This document shows, in pieces, positions 36,655 to 44,528 of a DNA stretch of 64,000 nucleotides. The first letter of the stretch is position 1. Each line of letters starts with the position of its first letter. The stretch is from NCBI GenBank assembly GCA_003577105.1, contig QEUQ01000006.1, forward strand, positions 23,284 to 87,283, in the 5' to 3' direction. The stretch comes from Acidobacteriota bacterium (GTDB lineage Bacteria; Actinomycetota; Acidimicrobiia; ATN3). The notes below the pieces were generated by a model that saw only the letters and a program-made list of their open reading frames with translations, did no database searches and was not told where the DNA came from. Both the position numbers and the translations under genes were made by a program.

Positions 36655-37122
36655 ATGCCGAAGCTTGATACCGGCGACAAGGCCCCCGTGTTCGACCTCA
36701 AGGATCAAGACGGGAAGGATGTTTCGCTCACAGATTTCAAAGGGGAGAAGGTAATCCTGTACTTCTACCCGAAAGACGACACGCCGGGATGCACAACGCA
36801 GGCCTGCGATTTCCGCGACTCCCTTGAGCGAATCGGCGCCGCTGGCTTCACCGTTCTTGGAGTATCGAAAGACGGGGCGGATTCGCACCAGAAGTTCATC
36901 GAGAAGTACTCGATTCCTTACACGCTCTTGACCGATCCCGAAAATGAGGTAGGAAAGTCCTACGGTGCCTTCGGTGAAAAGACGATGTATGGCAAGAAGA
37001 CAGTTGGCGTGATCCGCTCAACCTTTGTCATTGACGAAGACGGGAAGATCGAACGGGCTTACTACAACGTCAAAGCGGCAGGGCATGTGGACAAGCTCAG
37101 GGGTGACCTGGGTTTGGCCTGA
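36655..37122 (+). CDS. bcp: Thioredoxin-dependent thiol peroxidase, Bcp/PrxQ type
   Basis: A 155-residue peroxiredoxin that reduces hydrogen and organic peroxides. YFYPKDDTPGCTTQACDFRD contains the peroxidatic Cys and the resolving Cys five residues later, the Bcp arrangement. The ATG has AAGGAG upstream. It follows sodN, so superoxide and the peroxide it yields are handled by adjacent genes. Confidence 0.94.
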   Translation: MPKLDTGDKAPVFDLKDQDGKDVSLTDFKGEKVILYFYPKDDTPGCTTQACDFRDSLERIGAAGFTVLGVSKDGADSHQKFIEKYSIPYTLLTDPENEVGKSYGAFGEKTMYGKKTVGVIRSTFVIDEDGKIERAYYNVKAAGHVDKLRGDLGLA

Positions 37123-37193
37123 GGCTCCGCCGTCCGGCGACGCAAGGATTGCCCGCACGGCCAATTGCCGACCAGACAAGACTCGACTCGATC

Positions 37194-37688
37194 ATGCTCC
37201 CTGAGTACGTCGATGCTCTTGAGTCGCGCTCGATGGGCGAGCTTCGATGCATGAAGCAGGAATGCGACGAAGAGGAGGCTGCGCTCTCCTACGCCCGAAG
37301 ATTGCTCCAGGGCAAGATCGACTTGATCTCGGCTGAGCTGCACGCACGGACCGGCGAGACGGCCGGGGCGGGCGCTTCCGACATCGCTCAGGCACTATCA
37401 GGATCAGGGCCCGGCGGATTCAGGGGCCGGTTTCCGCGAATAATGGTCCCGCCTGAGACCCGTGAGACGCGCGAAGTCCTCGCGTTGCTCGCAGACCCGG
37501 TCTTGATGAATCTCGAAACCGTGACCAACGACGAGCTTCGCTCGGCCGCAGATCGCCTGGTTGGTGTGGAGAAGCAGATCTCCGAACTCAGATCAGGCAT
37601 CCATGATCAAACGGGACTTGTTGAGAGCGAGATCGCCAGACGCTATGCCAGCGGCGAAGTCACGGTCGATGAGGTCCTGCAAGCCTGA
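37194..37688 (+). CDS. rsiG: RsiG-family c-di-GMP-dependent anti-sigma factor
   Basis: In Streptomyces, RsiG bound to c-di-GMP holds the sigma factor WhiG. The c-di-GMP signature E(x)3S(x)2R(x)3Q(x)3D is intact here at Glu28-Ser32-Arg35-Gln39-Asp43 in the first helix. A second copy in the last long helix keeps Glu126, Ser130 and Arg133 but has His137 and Gly141 for Gln and Asp. The two helices could form the antiparallel coiled coil of the family, joined by a Gly/Pro-rich linker. The start is uncertain (TTG at 37149 or ATG at 37194); neither has a clear ribosome site. No WhiG-type sigma gene is in the window. Confidence 0.82.
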   Translation: MLPEYVDALESRSMGELRCMKQECDEEEAALSYARRLLQGKIDLISAELHARTGETAGAGASDIAQALSGSGPGGFRGRFPRIMVPPETRETREVLALLADPVLMNLETVTNDELRSAADRLVGVEKQISELRSGIHDQTGLVESEIARRYASGEVTVDEVLQA

Positions 37689-37737
37689 CCTTAGGCGCTT
37701 GCTTCACTTCTCCGCAGCTTCAGCATGAACTCTGGCA

Positions 37738-37785
37738 TGGCCGCAACGTAGACCGCAGCATTGGCCGCAACGTAGACCGCAACAA
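37738..37785. repeat. Tandem 24-bp repeat, two copies
   Basis: TGGCCGCAACGTAGACCGCA occurs at 37738-37757 and again at 37762-37781, a 24-bp period, in the 218-bp intergenic region between rsiG and the XRE gene. The remainder is AT-rich toward the XRE promoter. The repeat may be a regulatory duplication or a chance slippage product. Confidence 0.7.
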
Positions 37786-37859
37786 TCACCTGATCGCCAC
37801 TTTGCGTAGTCCTGCAAGCACCTATCGAATGTGATATCCAGCACAATCAACTAAATTCT

Positions 37860-37899
37860 GCAAATTTTGCTTGCAACTGTTTAACACTACTGCTACTCT
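37860..37899 (+). promoter_or_regulatory. Promoter of the XRE regulator gene with overlapping palindrome
   Basis: TTGCAA (37871-37876), a 17-bp spacer and TACTCT (37894-37899) lie just before the ATG at 37907, leaving seven bases between -10 and start, so the transcript is probably leaderless. The perfect odd palindrome GCAAATTTTGC at 37860-37870 abuts the -35 and is a candidate autoregulatory operator. Confidence 0.5.
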
Positions 37900-37906
37900 C
37901 GGTGGC

Positions 37907-38383
37907 ATGGCAGAGCGAAGCGAATTCCGATTCAAGGACGTCGGCTCATTCATTCGCGAACAGCGAAACGCGGCGGAGATGAGCCTTCGAAAGCTGGCGG
38001 ACCAGGCCGGCGTGTCCAACCCTTACCTCTCGCAGATCGAGAGAGGCCTGCGCAAGCCGAGTGCAGAGATCCTGCAGGCGATTGCCAAGGCACTTCGGAT
38101 TTCGGCGGAGACGCTCTACCTCAAGGCGGGCATCCTCGAAGAACGCGACGACGAAGGTGAAGTCGTCGAAGCAATCTTGCGAGACGCGACTATCACCGAC
38201 CGGCAGAAGCAGAACCTCATAGACATCTATGAGAGCTTCCGCAAGGGCTCGGAGAAGTCCGAAGCGCTCACCGACGAGACCAAGAGTTCAACCGAATCAG
38301 CGGTGGACGAAAGTTCGAATCACTCCGGCGGATTCGAACCTGAGCACAGAGATGAAGTGAGTCCGGCCGTATCCGGACTCTGA
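37907..38383 (+). CDS. XRE-family HTH regulator, Rv0474-like
   Basis: A 158-residue DNA-binding protein. The HTH covers about residues 15-70, with SLRKLADQAGVSNPYLSQIE and the highly conserved RGLRKPSAEILQAIAKAL. The Ser/Glu-rich C-terminal tail looks disordered. The HTH and the neighbour gene both resemble Mycobacterium tuberculosis Rv0474, which precedes hbhA. It probably controls itself and the HbhA-like gene 61 bases downstream. Confidence 0.88.
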   Translation: MAERSEFRFKDVGSFIREQRNAAEMSLRKLADQAGVSNPYLSQIERGLRKPSAEILQAIAKALRISAETLYLKAGILEERDDEGEVVEAILRDATITDRQKQNLIDIYESFRKGSEKSEALTDETKSSTESAVDESSNHSGGFEPEHRDEVSPAVSGL

Positions 38384-38443
38384 GATATTGACCACGCCGG
38401 GCGACAAGCATGCGCCTGGCTGAGAACCCAAGGAGGTTCAAAA

Positions 38444-38941
38444 ATGGACACCAAGGAACGCATCGAGCAGATCTTCTACGCCGCCATTGGAGCGGGTGAT
38501 CTGTGGGCCGAGAGGGCAACCGAGCTTACCGACGAGACCGCACGCTCCAAGCGGGTGGAGAATCTCGCCAAGCGCGGGCAGAAGCGCATTAACAAGATCG
38601 AGAAGCGCATCGATAAGCAGCGCAAGGATCTCGACAAGCGTCGCGAGCAGTTTGAGACGCGCCTGAGCGAGACCCTCAACGACCAATTCACCCTGCCACA
38701 GCTCGAGGAAGTACTGAACCAGGTCCAAGAGGCCATCAAGCCGATCGCAGACCGGCTCGGTGTGGAGGCTCCCGATCTAGCAGCGCGCGCACGTGCTCGC
38801 TCGGAGAAGAAGTCAACGACCAAGGCGAAGAAGTCACCCGCAAAGAAGTCACCGGCGAAGAAGTCACCCGCAAAGAAGTCACCGGCGAAGGCAGCTCCCG
38901 AAAAGGTCGCCGTGTCGAGCGAGGAGTCGGTGGACGCCTAG
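38444..38941 (+). CDS. HbhA-like coiled-coil protein with Lys/Pro/Ala-rich tail
   Basis: A 165-residue protein with a long charged coiled coil (about residues 40-75) and a second helical stretch, followed by a tail of four KKSPA units before residue 150. HbhA, the mycobacterial heparin-binding hemagglutinin, has the same plan, with a helical rod and a Lys/Pro/Ala tail that binds sulfated glycans or nucleic acid. A very strong ribosome site (AAGGAGG) precedes the ATG, which implies high expression. No signal peptide is visible, as in HbhA. Homology is inferred from architecture and neighbour rather than sequence identity. Confidence 0.75.
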   Translation: MDTKERIEQIFYAAIGAGDLWAERATELTDETARSKRVENLAKRGQKRINKIEKRIDKQRKDLDKRREQFETRLSETLNDQFTLPQLEEVLNQVQEAIKPIADRLGVEAPDLAARARARSEKKSTTKAKKSPAKKSPAKKSPAKKSPAKAAPEKVAVSSEESVDA

Positions 38942-39000
38942 CACTCCAACCCACGCAGAAGTGCGTTCGTAGCTTTCCCCGGCACGAATGCACCCTCGAG

Positions 39001-39035
39001 AGAGGCGGGGCCGCGGCGGCCCCGCCTCTTCTTAT
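39001..39035 (+). terminator. Rho-independent terminator after the HbhA-like gene
   Basis: A perfect GC-rich inverted repeat of 14 bases (39001-39014 against 39016-39029) is followed by TCTTATTT. It separates the XRE/HbhA pair from the next gene at 39118. Confidence 0.85.
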
Positions 39036-39117
39036 TTGTCAGGATCCCGATGATCTAGTGGCGAATTGCAGCTTCGACAGCTTCGTGCCGGCGAATCGCG
39101 CCAACTAGGCTGCTGTC

Positions 39118-40152
39118 ATGAGAATTCACGAAGATGAGAGCGCAATCACCGAACTCAGCTCCTGGTGGACGGAGCACTCCCGCGACGACTTCGGCCCGTT
39201 TGGCCTGCCTGAGTGGATCGAGGCATACCGCCGGAGCTTCGGCGGAGATTCAGAGCTTTGCATCCTCGAGATAGACCGTTCCGATGTGTCTCGGACTGCT
39301 GGGACTATAGACTCCGACCCGAAGGGCGACAACATCGAGGAGCCAGTAGCGCTCATCCCAATGGAGATGTATCCAGGGGGGCTGCTTCGCTTCGCCGGAG
39401 GCACTGAGGTCACCGATTACGCGGGTCCGGTATGCGCCGACGAAGACGTGCCTGCTGCGGCAACTGGGTTGGCGCGCTGGCTCTCGGACAATCGAAGCAG
39501 CTGGTCAACGTGCTCTTTTGAAGCCGTCCCGGAAGACATCGGATTCGGCAAGGCACTGGTGGACGAACTTGACCGCCTTGGGATCACTGCCTCTCGCGAA
39601 GCGCGAGAAATCTGCGCTGTTCTCGATGTTCCCTCTGATTTCGAGTCGTACTTAGCGGGGCTATCCAAGAAGGAACGGCACGAGCTGCGAAGAAAGCGTA
39701 ACCGGTTCGCTAGAGAGGCCGGTGAGCCCGAGCTGGTCGCTGCGCGCCCAGAGGAACTCGACGGCGATCTCGAACTCTTCTTCGACTGGCATCGTCAGGC
39801 TCAGGGCGCGAAGGGAGGGTTCATGGACGGGCAGATGGAAGTCTTTTTCACCGACGTGGCGAAGACGTTCACGGAGAGCGGTCTAATGCGCCTCGAATTT
39901 GTCGAAGCTGACGGCAAGCGATTCGCGGCCAGCTTCGGTTTCTCAAGCCGCGGACGGCGCTTCCTGTACAACTCCGCATTTCTCCAAGAAGCGAGGGCAC
40001 TTTCCCCGGGAATGGTCATGATCTGGCTGATGTTGGAGGAAGGGCTCCGGGAGGGAGTGGCGCAGTTGGATTTTCTTCAAGGAGACGAGCGATACAAGTT
40101 CCAGCTTGGGGCCCGTGTCCGCGGGCTTGAAAGCATTGAAATTCGGCAATGA
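39118..40152 (+). CDS. GNAT-fold acyltransferase, CelD/BcsL type
   Basis: A 344-residue protein of the FemAB/CelD-like GNAT group, often found with exopolysaccharide genes. The basic segment LSKKERHELRRKRNRFAREAG is typical, and the C-terminal GNAT half includes FAASFGFSSRGRRFLYNSAF and LDFLQGDERYKFQLGA. It lies before mshA with 54 bases between. The acyl acceptor is unknown. Confidence 0.82.
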   Translation: MRIHEDESAITELSSWWTEHSRDDFGPFGLPEWIEAYRRSFGGDSELCILEIDRSDVSRTAGTIDSDPKGDNIEEPVALIPMEMYPGGLLRFAGGTEVTDYAGPVCADEDVPAAATGLARWLSDNRSSWSTCSFEAVPEDIGFGKALVDELDRLGITASREAREICAVLDVPSDFESYLAGLSKKERHELRRKRNRFAREAGEPELVAARPEELDGDLELFFDWHRQAQGAKGGFMDGQMEVFFTDVAKTFTESGLMRLEFVEADGKRFAASFGFSSRGRRFLYNSAFLQEARALSPGMVMIWLMLEEGLREGVAQLDFLQGDERYKFQLGARVRGLESIEIRQ

Positions 40153-40206
40153 CCGCAAGCAGGGTACGATCTTTGCCCGTCTCAGTCTGAACGGATGTGA
40201 GTTGTC

Positions 40207-41511
40207 GTGGCTGTTCAGCGCGTAGCCGTCATTAGCATGCATACCTGCCCTCTGGAGCAACCGGGCACCGGCGACTCCGGCGGACTCAACGTCTACGTGA
40301 TGTCACTTGCAAACGCGCTCGCTAGGCGTGGCATTCAAAGCGACATCTTCACGCGCAAGGCGAGCTCGCTCAATTCGCCGGTAGTCATGGCGGCACCGGG
40401 CGTCAGGATTTTCCATGTCGAGGCGGGCGAGGCCGATGTCGTCGAGAAAGACCGCCTTCCGCTGCTAAGTCCCGCGTTCATCGCCGGTGTGGGAGAGGCG
40501 CTCGAGGCTCGCTCAGTCAGTTACGACGCCGTGCATTCTCATTACTGGATGAGTGCCCGGGCCGGCAAGGCCCTTGCCGGCAGGCTCGGTGTGCCCCATG
40601 TGATGACGTTTCATTCACTTGGGCAAGCCAAGAACAGCACACTTGCTACGGGAGATCTCCCCGAGCCGAGACATCGCCTGTTAGGAGAGAGACGGGCAGT
40701 GGATGCGGCCGATCACATCGTCGCCTCCACTGAGGCCGAAGCCTCAATGCTCATGAACCATTACGGAGCGTGCAGTCGCCGGATAAGCGTCATCGCACCC
40801 GGAGTAGACACCGCCATCTTCACCCCCCAGGCGCGCGGCGCCGCAGACAGCCGCCTGGGCGTGCGCAATCGCGACGGGGATTTCACATTGGTGATTGCCG
40901 GGCGCATCCAGCCGCTAAAGGGAATCGACATAGGCATCAGCGCGCTCGCTGAATTGCAGAAGGATCCACACCTTGCGGGACGGGTCAAGTTGGCTGTAGT
41001 TGGAGGGCCGAGTGGACCAAACGGCGAGGCAGAACTCGAAAGCCTGCGACAGCTGACTATCAGGTCGGGCCTGGCTGAGCTTGTCGATTTCAAAGAGCCC
41101 GTTCCCCAGCGGGATCTCGCGCACCACTACCGAAGTGCCGACTTGGTCGTCGTCCCGTCCCGCTCCGAATCGTTCGGGCTGGTTGCGCTGGAGGCGCAGG
41201 CATCAGGGACGCCCGTGATCGCTTCCAGTGCCGGCGGCCTGCCGGAGGTGATCCGCGCCGGGCACACCGGCACGATCGTGGAATCGCTCGCGCCGCAGGC
41301 ATTTGCCCAGGCGATCGGGGAGCTGCTCCTCGACGACGAGAAGCGCGCCGAGTTCGGAAGGAACGCCGCCAGGCACGCGGCCGAATTCACCTGGGGCGCA
41401 ACTGCAGAGAAGGTCCTAGGTCTTTACGAGGCCCGCGAAGCAGCGGAAGCCGCTGAATCCTGCAAGGTGGAAGAGATCGCGGAGTCAGGTACTACTGCGA
41501 GGCGGATGTGA
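40207..41511 (+). CDS. mshA: D-inositol-3-phosphate glycosyltransferase (mycothiol biosynthesis)
   Basis: A 434-residue GT4 enzyme. The MshA hallmark is the N-terminal PLEQPGTGDSGGLNVYVMSL; later SRSESFGLVALEAQASGTPV is the UDP-sugar site. It joins GlcNAc to inositol phosphate, the first step of mycothiol synthesis, so the host uses mycothiol. The GTG start lies 54 bases after the CelD-like gene. mshB, mshC and mshD are not in the window. Confidence 0.9.
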   Translation: MAVQRVAVISMHTCPLEQPGTGDSGGLNVYVMSLANALARRGIQSDIFTRKASSLNSPVVMAAPGVRIFHVEAGEADVVEKDRLPLLSPAFIAGVGEALEARSVSYDAVHSHYWMSARAGKALAGRLGVPHVMTFHSLGQAKNSTLATGDLPEPRHRLLGERRAVDAADHIVASTEAEASMLMNHYGACSRRISVIAPGVDTAIFTPQARGAADSRLGVRNRDGDFTLVIAGRIQPLKGIDIGISALAELQKDPHLAGRVKLAVVGGPSGPNGEAELESLRQLTIRSGLAELVDFKEPVPQRDLAHHYRSADLVVVPSRSESFGLVALEAQASGTPVIASSAGGLPEVIRAGHTGTIVESLAPQAFAQAIGELLLDDEKRAEFGRNAARHAAEFTWGATAEKVLGLYEAREAAEAAESCKVEEIAESGTTARRM

Positions 41512-42044
41512 TTCGGGGCTCTCGAACAATCGTCAGACCAGTTGAAGACAGAGATTTCCCGTTGTTTCATGAGTGGATGAACGACCCTGACATCTCGTGG
41601 TGGATGGACTACGAGGGGCCATTCACACTTGATGAGATTGAGCGGGACATAGAGAAGGCGCACGAAGAAGGGCTGCCCTTCACGATCGAGTTCGAGAGCA
41701 AGCCGATAGGGCGAATCGGCCTCAACCGTTTCAGGCAGCAGTCGCGCGTCGCATCGACATATCTCTTTATCGGCGATCCGGCGGCGCGTGGCCGAGGTCT
41801 TGCGACGGATGCAATGACGGCACTACTCGAATTCGCCTTCAACGACCGGAGGGTCAGAATGATCGACCTTATGGTCCTCGCCGAGAACGATGCCGCCATC
41901 AGAACCTACAAGGCGTGCGGATTTCGAGAAGATGGCCGCCTGCGCGAACGCTCCTGGAAGGGCGACCACTGGATGGATCATCTCTGGATGAGCATCACCG
42001 CTGAAGAATTCAGCGCGCTGAAAGACCCGAGCAGTGGTAGCTAG
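41508..42044 (+). CDS. GNAT N-acetyltransferase, RimJ/RimL-like
   Basis: A 178-residue acetyltransferase with the acetyl-CoA loop GDPAARGRGLATDAM and the C-terminal ENDAAIRTYKACGFREDGRLRE. Its GTG overlaps the mshA stop (GTGA), so it is coupled to mshA. It is shorter than the two-domain MshD and lacks its duplicated fold, so I do not call it mycothiol synthase. Protein or small-molecule acetylation are both possible. Confidence 0.85.
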   Translation: MIRGSRTIVRPVEDRDFPLFHEWMNDPDISWWMDYEGPFTLDEIERDIEKAHEEGLPFTIEFESKPIGRIGLNRFRQQSRVASTYLFIGDPAARGRGLATDAMTALLEFAFNDRRVRMIDLMVLAENDAAIRTYKACGFREDGRLRERSWKGDHWMDHLWMSITAEEFSALKDPSSGS

Positions 42045-42528
42045 GCTGACCCCCGAGCAATCACGTGTCCTAGCTGTGCTAGAGGGATATCTTCGGGAGC
42101 AGTACGAGGAATTGGACTCGGTCGTAGCAGTCGAGCCGGACGGCGCCAACCGATGGATGATCCGGCTGACCGGACAGACGAAGGATTTCACAACAATCTG
42201 GTTCACTGTGGGAGACCGGACGCTCCAGTACGAGTCGTACTTCATGCCGGATCCCGAAGAAAACCACGAGGAGCTGTACCGGTACTTGCTCTTCAAGAAC
42301 GCCAACATGTACTCATCACGCTTCAGCCTTGCCGACGACCACGACATATTCATTACCGGTCAACTCCCGCTCGCGGCAGTTGACGCAGATGAGATCGATC
42401 GCGTTGTCGGTACAATTTATGCAAATGTGGAGTCGTACTTTGGTCGCGCGATTCGCATTGGTTACGCGTCACGATTTGCCTCTAACGAGCAGGAAGATGA
42501 GGCCGGGCCGATTCCCGGCTCGCTCTAG
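42034..42528 (+). CDS. YbjN-domain protein, Rv0487-like
   Basis: A 164-residue protein of the type III chaperone-like YbjN fold: a helix, then strands in MIRLTGQTKDFTTIWFTVGDRTLQYESYFMP and the helix ELYRYLLFKNANMY. The same kind of gene follows mshA in mycobacteria (Rv0487). The function is unknown. It overlaps the GNAT gene by 11 bases. Confidence 0.8.
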   Translation: MVARLTPEQSRVLAVLEGYLREQYEELDSVVAVEPDGANRWMIRLTGQTKDFTTIWFTVGDRTLQYESYFMPDPEENHEELYRYLLFKNANMYSSRFSLADDHDIFITGQLPLAAVDADEIDRVVGTIYANVESYFGRAIRIGYASRFASNEQEDEAGPIPGSL

Positions 42529-42609
42529 CGAGACTTCTAACCCCGCCGTCTAATGCAACGTGTTGCGTGTGATTACGTTGCTTTATCGCAAATTGGCTGA
42601 AATTGGCCC

Positions 42610-42639
42610 TTGACAGTTATCTCGGAGCGGGGCTAATTT
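42610..42639 (+). promoter_or_regulatory. Consensus-like promoter with no obvious sense gene
   Basis: TTGACA (42610-42615) and TAATTT (42634-42639) with an 18-bp spacer form the best sigma-70-type promoter in this region. It points rightward into the 3' end of the leftward anti-sigma gene. No well-supported rightward gene begins downstream, so it may make an antisense or small RNA. Confidence 0.4.
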
Positions 42640-42688
42640 CGGGGCGAGAGCGGACGTTCATCCATTCACTATTGAAGTGTCCGGTCCG

Positions 42689-42767
42689 AGAGGCCCAAGA
42701 AGCTAAGGCCCTACTACGGCGTTTGGGGAAGTGCGTCGGAACGGTAACCGAGGTTTCTTGGGCCTCT
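42689..42767. repeat. 13-bp inverted repeat around the 3' end of the anti-sigma gene
   Basis: AGAGGCCCAAGAA at 42689-42701 is the exact reverse complement of TTCTTGGGCCTCT at 42755-42767. The right arm lies inside the anti-sigma coding end, the left arm beyond its stop. A long stem-loop could form in either transcript and might act as a terminator or stability element. Confidence 0.55.
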
Positions 42768-43370
42768 TGGGCTTCCGTGGGCCGCCGCCACGATGAGCAT
42801 GAGCGAGAAGCCGACGAGTACCGGAAGGTGAACCATCTCGGCAACCAGGGACGTGCTCCCCATGACCAGATCCCGCACAGTTCCAGCGAGAGTTAGGGCA
42901 GAAATCACAGCCATGAACGCCATGCGCCCTCGTGTCCGCCCGTCCCAGGCCGTCATAGCAAAGACAACTGCCACAGCAAGTTCGAAAGCCGCCAACTCGG
43001 CTCCCGAGTGAGGACCTGTCTGCACTCCAAACAAGCCACCCGATCCGGCGAGGTGCATGAACGCAAGGCCGGCGTTGAGTACCGCCACAATCATCAGACT
43101 CAGACGCGTCGTCAGCGGTATGTCTCCTTGCTGACGTGCAGAATCCCACTCGGCCATGATCCGGGGAGTGAGGTCCGGAATCTCTCTGGCGAGCCCGATC
43201 CTTATGCTCCGATCGATGCGCTCAGAGGCGTCTATCCAGCTCGCGCAGCTGCTGCATTCGCCGGCATGTGCAAGCGCGATCGCGACATCTCCCGCTGGGG
43301 TTCCGTCGGTGGGCAGACCTCCGTCGCGAGCGGAGGTGACAATCTCGCGAACCTTGTTGCAGTCCATCAT
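42714..43370 (-). CDS. Zinc-finger anti-sigma factor with membrane domain
   Basis: A 218-residue partner of the ECF sigma factor. The N-terminal anti-sigma domain contains the zinc motif His-x3-Cys-x2-Cys in AHAGECSSCASW, and four hydrophobic segments follow (from about residue 85), so it is a membrane-bound sensor. Its start overlaps the sigma gene by 4 bases. The inducing signal is unknown. Confidence 0.85.
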   Translation of the reverse strand: MMDCNKVREIVTSARDGGLPTDGTPAGDVAIALAHAGECSSCASWIDASERIDRSIRIGLAREIPDLTPRIMAEWDSARQQGDIPLTTRLSLMIVAVLNAGLAFMHLAGSGGLFGVQTGPHSGAELAAFELAVAVVFAMTAWDGRTRGRMAFMAVISALTLAGTVRDLVMGSTSLVAEMVHLPVLVGFSLMLIVAAAHGSPRGPRNLGYRSDALPQTP

Positions 43371-43951
43371 GTCGCCTCCTCTGCTTCCCGGGCAGGCAAG
43401 ACCTCGCGATAGGCATCGACGAGGAGTTCCCGAGCCCTGAAAACCCTCGACTTCACCGTGCCCGTCTTGACGCCAAGCGCTGTAGCAGCCTCTTCATAAG
43501 GGAGGCCGACAACCTGGGTCAGCACTATCGCGTCGCGCATCTCCGCGGGGAGATCGTTGAGCAAGACTCCAATCTCCACCGAGGCCGACGGAAACTCCTC
43601 AGCCTCCGCGACCACTTGGTCGTCATCTGCCTTCAGAGGCGGGCGCTTACGCAAGGCCTCCAGCACGTCTGCAATCACACGGCGCTCGATTGCAATCAAC
43701 CATGTGGTGACGGCTGAGTCCCCCCTGAAGCGCTTGATCGACCTGACAGCACGGGCCCACGTCTCTTGGGCGATCTCGTCAGCGAGTTCCTGGTCATGCA
43801 CCACGCTCAGGGCGTAACGCCACACGGCCGGCTGGCATTCGCGGGCAAGGCGCTCAAAAGCTCGCCGGTCACCCTTTCGGGCGGCCTGCGCCAAGATCTC
43901 AACGGATTCCATAGTGTCTGGTTTGTCGCCTGGCGCTGGCATTGGGTTCAT
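43367..43951 (-). CDS. ECF-subfamily RNA polymerase sigma factor
   Basis: A 194-residue sigma factor with region 2 (FERLARECQPAVWRYALSVV, ELADEIAQETWARAVRSI) and region 4 (IVLTQVVGLPYEEAATALGVKTGTVKSRVFRARELL). It is coupled to the membrane anti-sigma gene downstream. The start may be the Met at 43951 or the one at 43912. Confidence 0.93.
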   Translation of the reverse strand: MNPMPAPGDKPDTMESVEILAQAARKGDRRAFERLARECQPAVWRYALSVVHDQELADEIAQETWARAVRSIKRFRGDSAVTTWLIAIERRVIADVLEALRKRPPLKADDDQVVAEAEEFPSASVEIGVLLNDLPAEMRDAIVLTQVVGLPYEEAATALGVKTGTVKSRVFRARELLVDAYREVLPAREAEEAT

Positions 43952-43999
43952 TTCCGACTACTACCGGTCTTGCAGGGTCAAGGTGCCAAAGCTCCGCAA

Positions 44000-44012
44000 T
44001 ACAATCTCGCAC
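44000..44012 (+). promoter_or_regulatory. Leaderless -10 element of the Fur-family gene
   Basis: TACAAT (44000-44005) is followed by seven bases and then the ATG at 44013, the spacing of a leaderless transcript. No clear -35 is present. Confidence 0.45.
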
Positions 44013-44528
44013 ATGTCTAACGGCACCGATGACACAGAACCACCTATTGCCGGCCAATTACGATCCGCGGGCTTGCGGGCCACCCGTGCCCGAATTGCAA
44101 TCGGCGAAGCGCTTACCGAAGCTGACGCCCCGATGGGATTGGCAGATCTCGCGACCCTGCTCGAACATCAACAGCTGCCGCGCAGCACCGTATTCCGGGC
44201 GGTCAGCGAGCTGACGACGGCTGGCATCTTGAACCGTTACGAGTTCGAGGAGGGGTTCGCGCGATATGAGATCGCCAACGGCGCTCGCGGCCACCATCAC
44301 CATTTCATTTGCAGGGAATGCCGGGGGGTTCTCGACCTGGATGGCCTCGGAGAGCTCGAGAGGCACATGGGGCGTGCCGAAGCGTCAATCGAGACAACCC
44401 ACGGCCATGTAGTCGAAGGGCACAGGTTGGATCTTTTCGGGTTGTGTTCGCGGTGCGCGTCCGATGCGAAAAAGGCTCAAGATCGCAACGCAGGCAGGAA
44501 CTCGGACAAGCGAGGCAATCGGCAATGA
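44013..44528 (+). CDS. Fur-family metalloregulator, possibly Zur
   Basis: A 171-residue regulator. The winged helix contains TRARIAIGEALTEADAPMGL and LPRSTVFRAVSELTTAGIL; the metal domain has the HHHHF run and two Cys pairs, CREC and CSRC, the structural zinc site. A zinc importer operon lies 1.6 kb downstream, which favours Zur over Fur, but no operator match was found to support it. A leaderless -10 precedes the ATG. Confidence 0.85.
   Translation: MSNGTDDTEPPIAGQLRSAGLRATRARIAIGEALTEADAPMGLADLATLLEHQQLPRSTVFRAVSELTTAGILNRYEFEEGFARYEIANGARGHHHHFICRECRGVLDLDGLGELERHMGRAEASIETTHGHVVEGHRLDLFGLCSRCASDAKKAQDRNAGRNSDKRGNRQ

Noticed and set aside
41508..42044. Mycothiol synthase (mshD) for the GNAT gene after mshA
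   Set aside because: MshD has two GNAT domains and is about 300 residues; this protein has one domain and 178 residues.
42603..42896. 97-codon rightward frame after the orphan promoter
   Set aside because: It runs antisense through the anti-sigma gene, has no plausible ribosome site and no recognisable sequence features.
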